64,000 nucleotides of DNA, from positions 2,232,001 to 2,296,000 of the forward strand of contig NZ_CP113065.1 in assembly GCF_026625825.1 (NCBI RefSeq), given 5' to 3'. The stretch is from Pseudoxanthomonas sp. SL93 (GTDB lineage: Bacteria > Pseudomonadota > Gammaproteobacteria > Xanthomonadales > Xanthomonadaceae). Under the pieces are notes generated by a model. That model ran no database searches. It saw nothing but the letters and a program-made list of their open reading frames with translations, and was not told where the DNA came from. Positions 34,399-43,520 of this stretch are shown piece by piece; the stretch's first letter is position 1; every line of letters begins with the position of its first letter. The position numbers and the translations under genes are program-made.

Positions 34399-34848
34399 AT
34401 GCCCGTTTCCCGCCTGACCCTCTTCGCGCTGACCCTGCTGGTGAGCGGCTGTGCCAGCGCCAGCGGGCCGTGGGTGGAAATCGGCGGCGAGCGCTTCACT
34501 GTCGAGATCGCCGATGATGACGCCGAGCGTGCACGCGGCCTGATGTTCCGCGACACGCTGGCCGATGGCACCGGCATGCTGTTCATCCACGAAAGCGAGT
34601 CGCCGCAGGCGTACTGGATGAAGAACACCCGCATTCCGCTGGACATCCTGTACTTCGACGACGACCGCAAACTGGTGTCGCAGCAACGCGGCGTGCCGCC
34701 CTGCTCGGCCGGCAACAACTGCCCTTCCTACCCCAGTGACCAGCCGGCCCGCTACGTGCTGGAACTGAATGCCGGCGAAGCCGCCCGGCTCAAGCTGGAA
34801 GATGGCGCCGAACTGACCTTCGGCAAGGGCATTCCACCCGTCCGCTGA
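34399..34848 (+). CDS. DUF192 family lipoprotein
   Basis: A 149-aa protein with a signal peptide and lipobox LLVSGC (Cys16). The DUF192 domain follows: ERARGLMFRDTLADGTGMLF, then YWMKNTRIPLDILYFDDD, the most conserved motif of this family, whose function is unknown. ATG 34399 is preferred because it gives a compact lipoprotein signal; ATG 34387 would add four residues. It lies before sirB1 on the same strand. Confidence 0.85.
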   Translation: MPVSRLTLFALTLLVSGCASASGPWVEIGGERFTVEIADDDAERARGLMFRDTLADGTGMLFIHESESPQAYWMKNTRIPLDILYFDDDRKLVSQQRGVPPCSAGNNCPSYPSDQPARYVLELNAGEAARLKLEDGAELTFGKGIPPVR

Positions 34849-34886
34849 CGCTTGATTGTCGCGGCGATTGGCCGCACTCTGGGGCC

Positions 34887-35735
34887 ATGGGGGATCGACT
34901 GACATTGCCGGATTGGAATGCGTTGGCCGTCCTGGCCGACGATACCGTGCCGCTGCTGGAAACCTCGCTGCTGATCGCCCGCGACGAGTATCCCCGGCTC
35001 GACCCCGACCTGTACGACACGCTGGCGCAGAGCTATGCCGAACACCTGCGCCACGAGATCGACAGCATCGACGCATGGCCGTTGAAGATGGCGGCGATCA
35101 ATCGCCATCTTTTCGAAGAGCTGGGCTATACCGGCAACCACGACGAGTACTACGACCCGCGCAACAGCTACATGAACCAGGTGTTCGAGCGCCGCCTGGG
35201 CAACCCCGTCTCGCTGGCGATGGTGCAGATGGAAGTCGCCCGCCGGCTGGGGGTGCCGCTGGATGGCGTTTCCTTCCCCGGCCACTTCCTGGTGCGCCTG
35301 CCGGTGGACGATGGGCTGCTGGTGATGGATCCGTTCAATGGCGGTCGTCCGCTGGGCGTTGACGAGCTGCGCGAACGCGCCAAGCCGCACCTGGGCGGCG
35401 ACATCCCCGACGACAACGCACTGCTGCACATCCTCAACCCCGCCTCGAACCGGGCCATCCTGGTGCGCACGCTGCGCAACCTGCACGGCGTGTATGCCGA
35501 GCGCGAGGAATGGGACCGCGCCGCGCGCAGCGCCGACCGCGTGCTGAAACTGTCGCCCGACCAGCCCGATGCCCTGCGCGACCGCGGCCTGTCCTACCTG
35601 AAGATGGATTACCAGGCCGGCGCGCGCCAGGACCTGGCCCGCTATCTGCATCTCGCCCCGGATGCCGCCGACGCGGCCAGCGTGCGCGAGCAGCTGGTGG
35701 ACATCAGCGCGTCCCGCGCTCCGCGGATGCATTGA
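34887..35735 (+). CDS. SirB1 family transglutaminase-like protein
   Basis: A 282-aa SirB1-type protein. The N-terminal two thirds is the transglutaminase-like fold (YTGNHDEYYDPRNSYMNQVF, GNPVSLAMVQMEVARRLGVP, FPGHFLVRL). Cys of the usual catalytic triad is not evident, as in many SirB1 proteins. The C-terminus carries a TPR pair (RTLRNLHGVYAEREEWDRAA; LKLSPDQPDALRDRGLSYLK). The function is unknown. Confidence 0.87.
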   Translation: MGDRLTLPDWNALAVLADDTVPLLETSLLIARDEYPRLDPDLYDTLAQSYAEHLRHEIDSIDAWPLKMAAINRHLFEELGYTGNHDEYYDPRNSYMNQVFERRLGNPVSLAMVQMEVARRLGVPLDGVSFPGHFLVRLPVDDGLLVMDPFNGGRPLGVDELRERAKPHLGGDIPDDNALLHILNPASNRAILVRTLRNLHGVYAEREEWDRAARSADRVLKLSPDQPDALRDRGLSYLKMDYQAGARQDLARYLHLAPDAADAASVREQLVDISASRAPRMH

Positions 35736-35750
35736 TGCGTGGCTGAGAGT

Positions 35751-35879
35751 GTGGGAGCGACGTGAGTCGCGACTGCCATGCCTCCCGCATGAAGCACTCA
35801 CCAGCGTGCAGTCGATCTTCCGCAGGGGGACTGACGAACCGGTTTGACGGCAACCCGTCGCGACTCACGTCGCTCCCAC
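35751..35879. repeat. REP-like inverted repeat, copy 3
   Basis: Arms 35751-35773 and 35857-35879 are perfect 23-bp inverted repeats (core GTGGGAGCGACGTGAGTCGC) around an 83-nt loop. The variable bases change in both arms together compared with copy 1. It separates the convergent sirB1-like and rubredoxin genes. Confidence 0.88.
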
Positions 35880-35901
35880 CAGGGCAGGTGACCCGGGCGC
35901 G

Positions 35902-36093
35902 TCAGTCCAGCACCACCATCTCGAAATCGTCCTTGCCCACGCCGCAGTCGGGGCAGGTCCAGCTGTCGGGGATGTCGTCCCAGCGCGTGCCCGGGGCGAT
36001 GCCTTCCTCCGGCAACCCGGCCGCTTCGTCATAGATGAACCCGCAGACCACGCACATCCAGGTGCGGAAGATGGTGGCAGTGGCGTCGGTCAT
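35902..36093 (-). CDS. Rubredoxin
   Basis: A 63-aa rubredoxin, a one-iron electron carrier. The two CxxCG-type knuckles are present as [10 protein letters not shown] and [11 protein letters not shown], and the WDDIPDSW stretch between them is typical. The start is set at ATG 36093 because the family begins close to the first knuckle; ATG 36123 would add ten residues. The redox partner is unknown. It is divergent from thiE across 65 bp. Confidence 0.93.
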   Translation of the reverse strand: MTDATATIFRTWMCVVCGFIYDEAAGLPEEGIAPGTRWDDIPDSWTCPDCGVGKDDFEMVVLD

Positions 36094-36158
36094 CGGATAA
36101 TGCACGTTCGAGGGGGCATGCATTGTCCCATCCCCGCCCCCGCACCGGAAGCTTGCCG

Positions 36159-36800
36159 ATGAATCCCGTCCCGCCGCTGATCGGCGCCCCGCGCGGCCTG
36201 TATCTGATCACGCCCGACGAACCCGATACCGACCGCCTGCTGGCGCGGGTGCGGCCGCTGCTGGCCACCGGCGTGACCTGGCTGCAGTACCGGCAGAAGA
36301 CCGCGGACGATGCCCTGCGCCACGCGCAGGCCGCTGCCCTGCAGGCGGCGTGCACGGGCGCCGGCGTCCCGCTGATCATCAACGACGACGTGGCGCTGGC
36401 GCGCGCGGTCGGTGCGGCAGGCGTGCACCTGGGCGAAGACGATGGCGATATCGCCGCCGCCCGCGCGGCGCTGGGCCCGCAGGCCATCGTCGGGGCCTCC
36501 TGCTACGACGAACTGGCGCGCGCGCAGCAGGCGGTGGCCAGCGGCGCCAGCTATGTGGCATTCGGTGCCTTCTTCCCGACCCAAAGCAAGCAGACCACCC
36601 GTCGCGCCACGCCGGGCCTGCTCGCGCAGGCCGCATCGCTGGGGGTGCCGCGGGTGGCGATAGGCGGCATAACCCCGGACAATATGGGTCCGCTGGTCGC
36701 GGCCGGTGCGGACCTGATCGCCGTCATTGGCGGTGTGTTCGAGGCCGCCGATCCCGTCGCCGCCGCACAGTCTTACCGAAAAGGCTTTGGCGGCACCTGA
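36159..36800 (+). CDS. thiE: Thiamine phosphate synthase
   Basis: ThiE joins HMP pyrophosphate and thiazole phosphate to form thiamine phosphate. The 213-aa TIM barrel has [47 protein letters not shown] and [10 protein letters not shown], all active-site loops of ThiE. GGAAG lies 8 nt before ATG 36159. No TPP riboswitch is visible upstream. It is separated from hemL by a REP-like repeat. Confidence 0.95.
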   Translation: MNPVPPLIGAPRGLYLITPDEPDTDRLLARVRPLLATGVTWLQYRQKTADDALRHAQAAALQAACTGAGVPLIINDDVALARAVGAAGVHLGEDDGDIAAARAALGPQAIVGASCYDELARAQQAVASGASYVAFGAFFPTQSKQTTRRATPGLLAQAASLGVPRVAIGGITPDNMGPLVAAGADLIAVIGGVFEAADPVAAAQSYRKGFGGT

Positions 36801-36804
36801 TGCT

Positions 36805-36875
36805 CTTGTGGGAGCGACGCAAGTCGCGATGAGGCATCAAGGCCCTTCCATCGCGACTTGCGTCGCTCCCACAAG
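36805..36875. repeat. REP-like inverted repeat, copy 4
   Basis: Arms 36805-36830 and 36850-36875 are perfect 26-bp inverted repeats (core GTGGGAGCGACGCAAGTCGC) around a 19-nt loop, between thiE and hemL. Relative to copies 1 and 3 the stem bases vary but stay paired. Confidence 0.9.
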
Positions 36876-36901
36876 ACGACCCCCAACTTCCCGGAATCCC
36901 C

Positions 36902-38194
36902 ATGAACCACGACCAGTCCCACGCTCTGTTCACCCGCGCCCAGGAACTTCTCCCCGGCGGCGTCAATTCGCCGGTGCGCGCGTTCAAGTCGGTGGGCGGC
37001 GAACCGTTCTTCGTGCAGCGCGCCGATGGCGCCTGGCTGCATGACGTGGATGGCAACCGCTACATCGACTACGTGGGCTCGTGGGGTCCGATGATCGTCG
37101 GCCACAACCATCCGACCGTACGTGACGCGGTGCAGGCGGCGATCCAGAACGGCCTGTCGTTCGGCGCGCCCTGCCCGGCCGAAGTGACGATGGCCGAAAC
37201 GATCACGCGGCTGGTGCCTTCGTGCGAGATGGTGCGCATGGTCAATTCCGGCACCGAAGCCACGCTGTCGGCGATCCGCCTGGCGCGCGGCGCGACCGGG
37301 CGCAACCGCATCGTCAAGTTCGAAGGCTGCTACCACGGCCACGGCGATTCGTTCCTGGTGAAGGCCGGCAGCGGCATGCTGACGCTGGGCGTGCCGACCT
37401 CGCCCGGCGTGCCAGCCGGCCTGAGCGAGCTCACGCTGACACTGAGCTACAACGATTTCGACGGCGCCACCGCGATGTTCGAGCAGTACGGCGGCGAGAT
37501 CGCCTGCCTGATCATCGAACCCGTGGTCGGCAACGCCAACTGCCTGCCGCCGCGCGAAGGCTACCTGCAGCACCTGCGCGCCCTGTGCACGCAGCACGGC
37601 GCGCTGCTGATCTTCGACGAAGTGATGACCGGCTTCCGCGTAGCGCTGGGCGGCGCGCAGGCGCACTACGGCATCACGCCCGACCTGACCACCTTCGGCA
37701 AGATCATCGGCGGCGGCATGCCGGTGGGTGCCTACGGTGGCCGCCGCGACCTGATGCGGCAGATCGCGCCCGCTGGCCCGATCTACCAGGCCGGCACGCT
37801 GAGCGGCAACCCGGTGGCCATGGCCGCCGGGCTGGCGATGCTGGAGCTCATCCAGGCCCCAGGTTTCCACGATGGCCTCGCTGCGGCGACCGCGACGCTG
37901 TGCGAAGGCATGGAAGCCGCCGCACGCGAGGCCAGCGTTCCGTTGACCACGACCCGCGTGGGCGCGATGTTCGGCCTGTTCTTCACCGACCAGCAGGTCG
38001 ACACCTATGCACAGGCGGTCGCCTGCGACACGGCGGCATTCAATCGCTTCTTCCACGCGATGCTGGAGCGCGGCGTCTACCTGGCACCGTCGGCATTCGA
38101 GGCCGGATTCATGTCCAGCGCGCATACGCCCGAGGTCATCGAAGCGACGATCGCCGCCGCCCGCGAGGCCTTCAAGGTGGTCGCGGCTGGATGA
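36902..38194 (+). CDS. hemL: Glutamate-1-semialdehyde 2,1-aminomutase
   Basis: HemL converts glutamate-1-semialdehyde to 5-aminolevulinate, the C5 route to haem. The 430-aa PLP enzyme has [45 protein letters not shown] (cofactor Asp) and [18 protein letters not shown] (Schiff-base Lys), plus [10 protein letters not shown]. Its stop overlaps the ATG of the next gene (ATGA), which encodes a HAD hydrolase. Confidence 0.96.
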   Translation: MNHDQSHALFTRAQELLPGGVNSPVRAFKSVGGEPFFVQRADGAWLHDVDGNRYIDYVGSWGPMIVGHNHPTVRDAVQAAIQNGLSFGAPCPAEVTMAETITRLVPSCEMVRMVNSGTEATLSAIRLARGATGRNRIVKFEGCYHGHGDSFLVKAGSGMLTLGVPTSPGVPAGLSELTLTLSYNDFDGATAMFEQYGGEIACLIIEPVVGNANCLPPREGYLQHLRALCTQHGALLIFDEVMTGFRVALGGAQAHYGITPDLTTFGKIIGGGMPVGAYGGRRDLMRQIAPAGPIYQAGTLSGNPVAMAAGLAMLELIQAPGFHDGLAAATATLCEGMEAAAREASVPLTTTRVGAMFGLFFTDQQVDTYAQAVACDTAAFNRFFHAMLERGVYLAPSAFEAGFMSSAHTPEVIEATIAAAREAFKVVAAG

Positions 38195-38820
38195 AGCCGC
38201 GCATCCACCAGGTGCTGTTCGATTTCGACGGCGTCCTGGCCCAGTACCGGCACGAGGTGCGGATCGCACACCTCGCCGCGCATGCAGGTTGCCCGCATGA
38301 GCGCGTGCGCGAGGTGCTGTTCGTGTCGGGGCTGGAAACGGAATACGACAGCGGCGCGATCGATACCGCGGCCTATCTTGGCCGGCTGGGCGGCGGACTG
38401 GGTGCACCGGTCGACGAAGATACCTGGCTGGCCTCGCGGATGGCCGGCAGCACCGCCATCGACGGCGTGCTGGAGCGTATCGCCGTGCTGCACCCCGATC
38501 TCGTCCTTGGCGTGCTGACCAACAACGGCGTGCTGATGACGCACGCGATCCCCCGCATCGTCGCGCCGATGGCGGCCCGCATCGAAGGTCGCGTGCTGAC
38601 CAGTGGCGGCCTGCGGATGCGCAAGCCGGCGCCGGCGACGTTCGGGCGGGCGCTTGAGGTGCTGGGCTGGGACGCCGGCAGCACGCTGTTCGTCGACGAC
38701 ATGTTCACCAACGTGCAGGGCGCGCGCGACGCCGGCCTGCACGCCGAAACCGTCACCGATGCGCGCAGCTTCGGCAAGGCGCTGAAACGCTACGTGTTCG
38801 GCCCGCAGATAGGCTGGTAG
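38191..38820 (+). CDS. HAD-family hydrolase
   Basis: A 209-aa HAD hydrolase. Motif I is [12 protein letters not shown] (nucleophile Asp and acid Asp), motif II is VLTNNG, motif III includes RKPAPATFG (Lys), and motif IV is [13 protein letters not shown] (Asp pair). The cap is small and helical, as in phosphoglycolate or haloacid subclasses. Activity on a phosphorylated small molecule is expected, but the substrate is unknown. ATG 38191 overlaps the hemL stop. Confidence 0.87.
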   Translation: MKPRIHQVLFDFDGVLAQYRHEVRIAHLAAHAGCPHERVREVLFVSGLETEYDSGAIDTAAYLGRLGGGLGAPVDEDTWLASRMAGSTAIDGVLERIAVLHPDLVLGVLTNNGVLMTHAIPRIVAPMAARIEGRVLTSGGLRMRKPAPATFGRALEVLGWDAGSTLFVDDMFTNVQGARDAGLHAETVTDARSFGKALKRYVFGPQIGW

Positions 38821-38865
38821 GCATCCCGGCCTCCAAACGACGCGGCACCATGGCCAAGCCGCACG

Positions 38866-39780
38866 CTATCGACTACTGGCGAACTGCACATCAAGCTCGT
38901 GGTAGACGAGTTCGATGCCAGCAATTGCCGCCGCATCACGAACTATCGCATTGATACGCCTGGAGCCGCCATGGACGAGGATGCCCCTCGGTTCACCCAG
39001 TTCCGGAGACAGCACACTCATCCATCGCATGTAGTTCTGCAACTGCTCGACATTGGGCAATGTCGGTGCCCCTTGCTTGCACTCGACGATGACCACCCGG
39101 CCATCGCGATCCATCAGGATGACATCGCTGCGCGTGCCATCGGGAAACCTTCTTTCCCGCACGTGCTCCGACGGGTGCGCGATCATCCCCGGTTCGAGCC
39201 GATGAGGATGGATCGACAGGTAGTCGGAAAGCGCCGTTTCATGCCGGAATGATCCGGCGATGGACACCCAGTTGGATGTGTCGCGCATGGCCTGCCTGAC
39301 GGTATCCAGCCGCTCCTTCGGCAGTTCACGGATCGTCCCCATCAACTGGCCGGAGTTGAACTGGGCGTGCGCCGGGAGGAGCACCACTTTCGAGGGGTCG
39401 TCCGGACCAGTCGTCAATTCCCAGCGCACGAGTATTCGGCGTCCATTCTCGCCCTTCGGCAGGTCCTTGCCCGGTGGAACCACGGGATCCCACTCTTCGT
39501 CCCTCACCGCCAGCGACACCACGCGCCCGAGCCTTCCCACCCGGTGTCCAGGCAACGTGGCCACCAGCCAGTCGCCCGGCGTCATCCTCTTCAATGCATT
39601 CCTCGCGGTACTCCAGCCCTGGTCCCGGCTGGGACCATCGAAGGTCCATCCGTCGTCCGAGCCCACTTCCGTGGGCGGCCGCCAGCCCAGCGCGCAGCAT
39701 TGTTCGCGGAACCAGTATTGCCACTGGCCCGGATGCTGGCCGATATGGCAATGGACACGCCAGAACCTCGTGGTCACCAC
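38866..39780 (-). CDS. Putative nuclease: EVE-like N-terminal domain plus NucS/DUF91-like domain
   Basis: A 304-aa protein. The N-terminal 130 residues (RFWRVHCHIGQHPGQWQYWF, then RMTPGDWLVATLPGHRVGRL) resemble PUA/EVE-like modules, which read modified bases. The C-terminal region (about 210-250) carries RSDVILMDRDGRVVIVECKQ, a D...ExK nuclease core as in NucS and DUF91 enzymes. A modification-dependent or mismatch-type nuclease is inferred. The start is GTG 39780 or GTG 39777, both with weak ribosome sites. It begins 16 nt after the argD stop on the same strand. No methylase or ATPase partner lies nearby. Confidence 0.68.
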   Translation of the reverse strand: MVTTRFWRVHCHIGQHPGQWQYWFREQCCALGWRPPTEVGSDDGWTFDGPSRDQGWSTARNALKRMTPGDWLVATLPGHRVGRLGRVVSLAVRDEEWDPVVPPGKDLPKGENGRRILVRWELTTGPDDPSKVVLLPAHAQFNSGQLMGTIRELPKERLDTVRQAMRDTSNWVSIAGSFRHETALSDYLSIHPHRLEPGMIAHPSEHVRERRFPDGTRSDVILMDRDGRVVIVECKQGAPTLPNVEQLQNYMRWMSVLSPELGEPRGILVHGGSRRINAIVRDAAAIAGIELVYHELDVQFASSR

Positions 39781-39796
39781 TTTGACGACCCCGCGG

Positions 39797-41023
39797 TTAG
39801 GCGGCGAACGCCCGCAACGCTGCCTTGAGCCGCTTCAGGCCTTCGGCGAGTTCTTCGTCGGTGATGTTCAGGGCCGGCACGAAACGCAGCACGTCGGGGC
39901 CGGCCTGCAGCAGCAGCAGTCCCTGTGCCGCCGCCAGGTCCAGCACCTCGCCGGCGCGGCCGGCATGCGACGGCTTCAGCACGGCGCCGAGCATCAGTCC
40001 GCGGCCGCGCACCTGCGCGAACAGGCCAAGTTCGGCATTGATCTCGTCCAGGCCTTTCCGCAGCGCGGCGGACTGGCGCGCGACGTTGTTGGCGATCGCC
40101 GGCGATGCGAGTTTGCGCAGCGCTACCCGCGCGACCGCCGCGGCCAGCGGATTGCCGCCGAAGGTCGTGCCGTGCGCGCCGAACTGCATCACTTCAGCCA
40201 CTTTCGGGCCGGCCAGCATCGCGCCAACCGGGAAACCGCCACCCAGCGCCTTCGCCAGCGTCACGATGTCCGGCTTCACGCCATCCTGCCAATGCGCGAA
40301 CAGCGTGCCGGTGCGGCCCATGCCGGCCTGGATCTCGTCCAGCACCAGCAATGCGCCATGGTGGTCGCACAGTTCGCGCACGGCACTGAGGAACCCGGAA
40401 GCCGCCGGCATCACGCCACCCTCGCCCTGCACCGGCTCCAGCATCACCGCGGCCACGTCGCCGCAGGACATCGCGATTTCGAGCTGGGTCAGGTCGTTGA
40501 AGTCGACGTAACGGAAACCCGCCGGCAGCGGCTCGTAGCCTTCCTGGTACTTGGGCTGCGCGGTGGCGGTGACCGTGGCCAGCGTGCGCCCATGGAAACT
40601 GCCACGGAAGGTCACGATGACGCGCTGGTCCGGCGCGCGGCCCTGCGCGGCCGCCCACTTGCGCACCAGCTTGATCGCCGCCTCGTTGGCTTCGGCGCCG
40701 GAATTGCACAGGAAAACCCGTTCGGCGAAGCGCGACGCGGTGACCAGTTCCTCGGCCAGGCGCAGCGGCGGCTCGCTGTAGAAAACGTTGCTGGTATGCC
40801 AGAGCTTGCCGGCCTGCTCGGTCAGCGCCGCGACCAGGTCCGGGTCGTTGTGGCCCAGCCCGCACACGGCGATGCCGGCCGACAGGTCGACGAACTCGCG
40901 GCCCTCGCTGTCCCACACGCGTGCACCCTGCCCGCGCTCCAGCACCAGTTCGCGTGGACGGTATACCGGGAGGTAGTAGCGCTGGCCGTTGGCCAGCAGG
41001 TCGACGGTGGGCGTGCTGCTCAT
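39797..41023 (-). CDS. argD: Acetylornithine aminotransferase
   Basis: ArgD transfers an amino group to N-acetylglutamate semialdehyde in arginine synthesis and also acts on succinyldiaminopimelate in many bacteria. The 408-aa PLP enzyme has FLCNSGAEANEAAIKLVRKW, TFRGSFHGRTLATVTAT, LLVLDEIQAGMGRTG and TLAKALGGGFPVGAMLAG (Schiff-base Lys). ATG 41023 gives a conserved-length N-terminus. In Xanthomonas-type genomes the same enzyme may act on the succinylated substrate. Confidence 0.93.
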   Translation of the reverse strand: MSSTPTVDLLANGQRYYLPVYRPRELVLERGQGARVWDSEGREFVDLSAGIAVCGLGHNDPDLVAALTEQAGKLWHTSNVFYSEPPLRLAEELVTASRFAERVFLCNSGAEANEAAIKLVRKWAAAQGRAPDQRVIVTFRGSFHGRTLATVTATAQPKYQEGYEPLPAGFRYVDFNDLTQLEIAMSCGDVAAVMLEPVQGEGGVMPAASGFLSAVRELCDHHGALLVLDEIQAGMGRTGTLFAHWQDGVKPDIVTLAKALGGGFPVGAMLAGPKVAEVMQFGAHGTTFGGNPLAAAVARVALRKLASPAIANNVARQSAALRKGLDEINAELGLFAQVRGRGLMLGAVLKPSHAGRAGEVLDLAAAQGLLLLQAGPDVLRFVPALNITDEELAEGLKRLKAALRAFAA

Positions 41024-41153
41024 GGGCTTGATCCGGAACGACGGTACAGTGGGGTATTGTGGCGCATGTGCGGCGGCAGGACAGCCCGCACCGCGGCAAC
41101 GACGCTCATGTCCCTCGCGCTGCCGGCCATCACGAGGGGCGACGGGACCCACG

Positions 41154-42026
41154 ATGCGCCTGTTCTCCGATCCACAACTCAATCCAGCGGCGGAACACGG
41201 CTGGCGGCGGCGCTGGTTCGACATCATCTACCGCCACGACACCCCGCCCGCGCGCAACTTCGACCTCGTCCTGGTGGTCGCCATCCTGGCCAGCGTGGGC
41301 GTGATCATGCTGGACAGCGTGGCGGCCTTCCATGCACGCCACGCCCGCGTGCTGTACGCGCTGGAATGGGGTTTCACCCTGTTGTTCACGCTGGAGTACC
41401 TGCTGCGCCTGGCCACCGTCCGGCGACCACTGCGCTACGCGCTGAGCATCTGGGGCGTGATCGACCTGCTGTCGATCCTGCCGACCTATCTTTCGCTGCT
41501 GGTGCCCGGCAGCCAGAGCCTGCTGGTGGTACGCATCCTGCGCATCCTGCGGCTGTTCCGCATCCTCAAGCTGACCCGCTACGTGGAAGAAAGCGGGATC
41601 CTGCTGGGCGCCCTCTGGCGCAGCCGGCGCAAGATCCTGCTGTTCTTCAGCAGCGTCATGACGCTGGTCGTCATCTTCGGGGCGGTGATGTATGTCGTCG
41701 AAGGTCCAGAGAACGGCTTCGCCAGCATCCCCACCAGCATGTACTGGGCCATCGTCACCATGGCGACGGTGGGTTTCGGGGACATCGCGCCGCAGACCCC
41801 GCTCGGCCGCGCCATCACCTCGGTACTCATCCTGATCGGCTACAGCATCATCGCCGTACCGACCGGCATCTACACGGCGGAACTGGCCACCAGCCTGCGC
41901 GATGCCTCGCACGACCGGGGTCCGCTGGACCGCCGCGGTTGCCCGGAGTGTGGACGGGAGGGCCATGATGCCGATGCCGTGCATTGCCGCGACTGCGGAA
42001 AACGGCTGCCCGCCCCCATGAGCTGA
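41154..42026 (+). CDS. Voltage-gated potassium channel with a C-terminal zinc ribbon
   Basis: A 290-aa six-helix channel of the Kv type. The S4 helix is VVRILRILRLFRILKLTRY, with an Arg every third residue. The pore helix and filter are MYWAIVTMATVGFGDI, with TVGFGD giving K+ selectivity. S6 is ITSVLILIGYSIIAVPTGIY. The cytoplasmic tail is short and contains two CxxC knuckles (GCPECGREG and CRDCGK), a zinc ribbon not usual for the family. It is divergent from argD. Its own start has a moderate ribosome site. Confidence 0.9.
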   Translation: MRLFSDPQLNPAAEHGWRRRWFDIIYRHDTPPARNFDLVLVVAILASVGVIMLDSVAAFHARHARVLYALEWGFTLLFTLEYLLRLATVRRPLRYALSIWGVIDLLSILPTYLSLLVPGSQSLLVVRILRILRLFRILKLTRYVEESGILLGALWRSRRKILLFFSSVMTLVVIFGAVMYVVEGPENGFASIPTSMYWAIVTMATVGFGDIAPQTPLGRAITSVLILIGYSIIAVPTGIYTAELATSLRDASHDRGPLDRRGCPECGREGHDADAVHCRDCGKRLPAPMS

Positions 42027-42042
42027 CAACGGGATCGGCGTT

Positions 42043-42579
42043 TCAGGCGCCGAAGGCGATCTCGGCCGTGGGCAGCGCGCGGATGGTGGGGCCGAAGCTG
42101 CGGATGGCCGGCAGCGTGGCGTTGTGGTGCGAACGGATCTGCGCAGCCGTGGCATGCGGCTTGTCGTGCGTGGTGTGCGCATCGGAGGCCAGCACCACGT
42201 GGTAACCGTGCGCGGCGGCGCTGCGGGTGGTGGTGTCCACGCAGAATTCGGTGGCGTAGCCGCACAGCACCACGCCTTCCACGCCACAGAACGACAGCAC
42301 CTCGTCCAGCCCCGTGCGCAGGAAGGAATCGGGCGTGGCCTTGCGGATGCGGTGGTCGCCTTCCTTCACCGCAAGCGCCGGATGCAGCGCCCAGCCGTCG
42401 CTGTCCGGCTCCAGGTCACCCGCGCGCTCATGCTGCACGAAGATCACCGGCACGCCCGCTTCGCGGGCCTTTTCCGACAACTGGTTGATGTGCGCCACCA
42501 CGGTATCGGCATCCGCCGGCGCGGGCGCAGGCTCGAACAGCTCACGCTGCACATCGATCACGACCAGGGCGAGGTTCAT
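42043..42579 (-). CDS. Cysteine hydrolase of the isochorismatase family
   Basis: A 178-aa isochorismatase-like hydrolase. The triad is visible: Asp9 in VVIDVQRELF, Lys in HRIRKATPDSF, and Cys in LCGYATEFCVDTT, with the cis-peptide context GVVLCGYATEF. Enzymes of this fold hydrolyse nicotinamide, oxamate, N-carbamoylsarcosine or similar amides, so the substrate cannot be fixed. ATG 42579 is used. It lies 25 nt after a VOC gene and belongs to a three-gene minus-strand set with DoxX. Confidence 0.9.
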   Translation of the reverse strand: MNLALVVIDVQRELFEPAPAPADADTVVAHINQLSEKAREAGVPVIFVQHERAGDLEPDSDGWALHPALAVKEGDHRIRKATPDSFLRTGLDEVLSFCGVEGVVLCGYATEFCVDTTTRSAAAHGYHVVLASDAHTTHDKPHATAAQIRSHHNATLPAIRSFGPTIRALPTAEIAFGA

Positions 42580-42604
42580 CGGCCACCTGCGGGAATGGGA
42601 CTGG

Positions 42605-43042
42605 TCACCAGCTTCCCGTATTCGGCATCGAAAGCCAAGGCTCCTGCGGTGGCAACCGTTCACCTTTCTGCAGAAGTTCGACGGAGATCAGGTCCGGCGT
42701 GCGCACGAACGCCATGCGGCCATCGCGCGGCGGGCGGTTGATGGTGATGCCCTGCGATTGCAGATGCGCGCAGATCGCGTAGATGTCGTCGACCTCGAAC
42801 GCCAGATGGCCGAAGTTGCGTGCGCTGCCGTAGTCCTCGGCGGGCGCGCCGTCTTCCGGCGGCCAGTTGTAGGTCAGTTCGATCTCCGCCTCGGGATTGG
42901 CCGGGGCGCCGAAGTAGACCAGGGTGAACCGTCCCTGCGCGTTTTCCATGCGCCGCGTTTCGGTCAGTCCCAGCCCTGCGGTGAAGAACCGGGCGGTTGC
43001 GTCCAGGTCGTGGACGCGGAGCATCGCATGCAGATATTTCAT
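42605..43042 (-). CDS. VOC family protein, glyoxalase I-like
   Basis: A 145-aa VOC protein resembling lactoylglutathione lyase. It begins MKYLHAMLRVHDLDATARFF and has the glyoxalase-like ELTYNW stretch and GHLAFEVDDIYAI. Glyoxalase I metal ligands (His near the start, Glu near the middle, His and Glu late) are partly present (H5; E in the ELTYNW strand; H in GHLAFE; E in SVELLQ), so glyoxalase activity on methylglyoxal is plausible. ATG 43042 sits 7 nt after the DoxX gene stop. Confidence 0.85.
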   Translation of the reverse strand: MKYLHAMLRVHDLDATARFFTAGLGLTETRRMENAQGRFTLVYFGAPANPEAEIELTYNWPPEDGAPAEDYGSARNFGHLAFEVDDIYAICAHLQSQGITINRPPRDGRMAFVRTPDLISVELLQKGERLPPQEPWLSMPNTGSW

Positions 43043-43049
43043 GGCAACC

Positions 43050-43457
43050 TCATGTCGTAACGGAAGCGCGCGGGCGGTGCGCCCACGCATTGGCCAGCAG
43101 GCAGGCGATGATCAGTACGCTGTACTCCACGCCGTTGCGGCCCAGGCCCACGACGAACCAGCCCGCAGGCGCGTGCACCAGCCAGATCCCGCAGGCGTAG
43201 ATGGCACTGAACACCAGCGCGATGGGCATCACCCAGCGCCCCGACGCGAACACGGGCGCCGCCACCAGTTCGAACACGGTGACGAACCACGCGATGCCCA
43301 GGCCGAACGGAAACCCGCGCGCATCCAGGAATGCACCGAACGGCGTCACCCCATCGGCCAGCACGCGTGCCACGCCATGGATGAAGAGCAGCACGGCCAG
43401 CGCCATGCGGATGAAGGCGAGCGCCTGGCGCGCCGGAACGTCGGATGACCGCATCAT
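43050..43457 (-). CDS. DoxX-like membrane protein
   Basis: A 135-aa protein with four membrane segments (about 14-34, 50-70, 78-96 and 105-122), of the DoxX type, with FIHGVARVLADG near the start. AGGAGG lies 4-7 nt before the ATG pair at 43457/43454. DoxX proteins have been tied to sulphur and redox stress, but no activity is assigned here. It is followed by the VOC and isochorismatase-fold genes with gaps of 7 and 25 nt, suggesting a stress-related operon. Confidence 0.82.
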   Translation of the reverse strand: MMRSSDVPARQALAFIRMALAVLLFIHGVARVLADGVTPFGAFLDARGFPFGLGIAWFVTVFELVAAPVFASGRWVMPIALVFSAIYACGIWLVHAPAGWFVVGLGRNGVEYSVLIIACLLANAWAHRPRASVTT

Positions 43458-43520
43458 CGTGCCTCCTGGGGGCAGTCGAACACAGACAGCAGGGTGACGG
43501 GCGAAACCGGAACCGTCCGC

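Noticed and set aside
36093..36158. TPP riboswitch before thiE
   Set aside because: The 65-bp gap is too short and has no conserved THI-box sequence.
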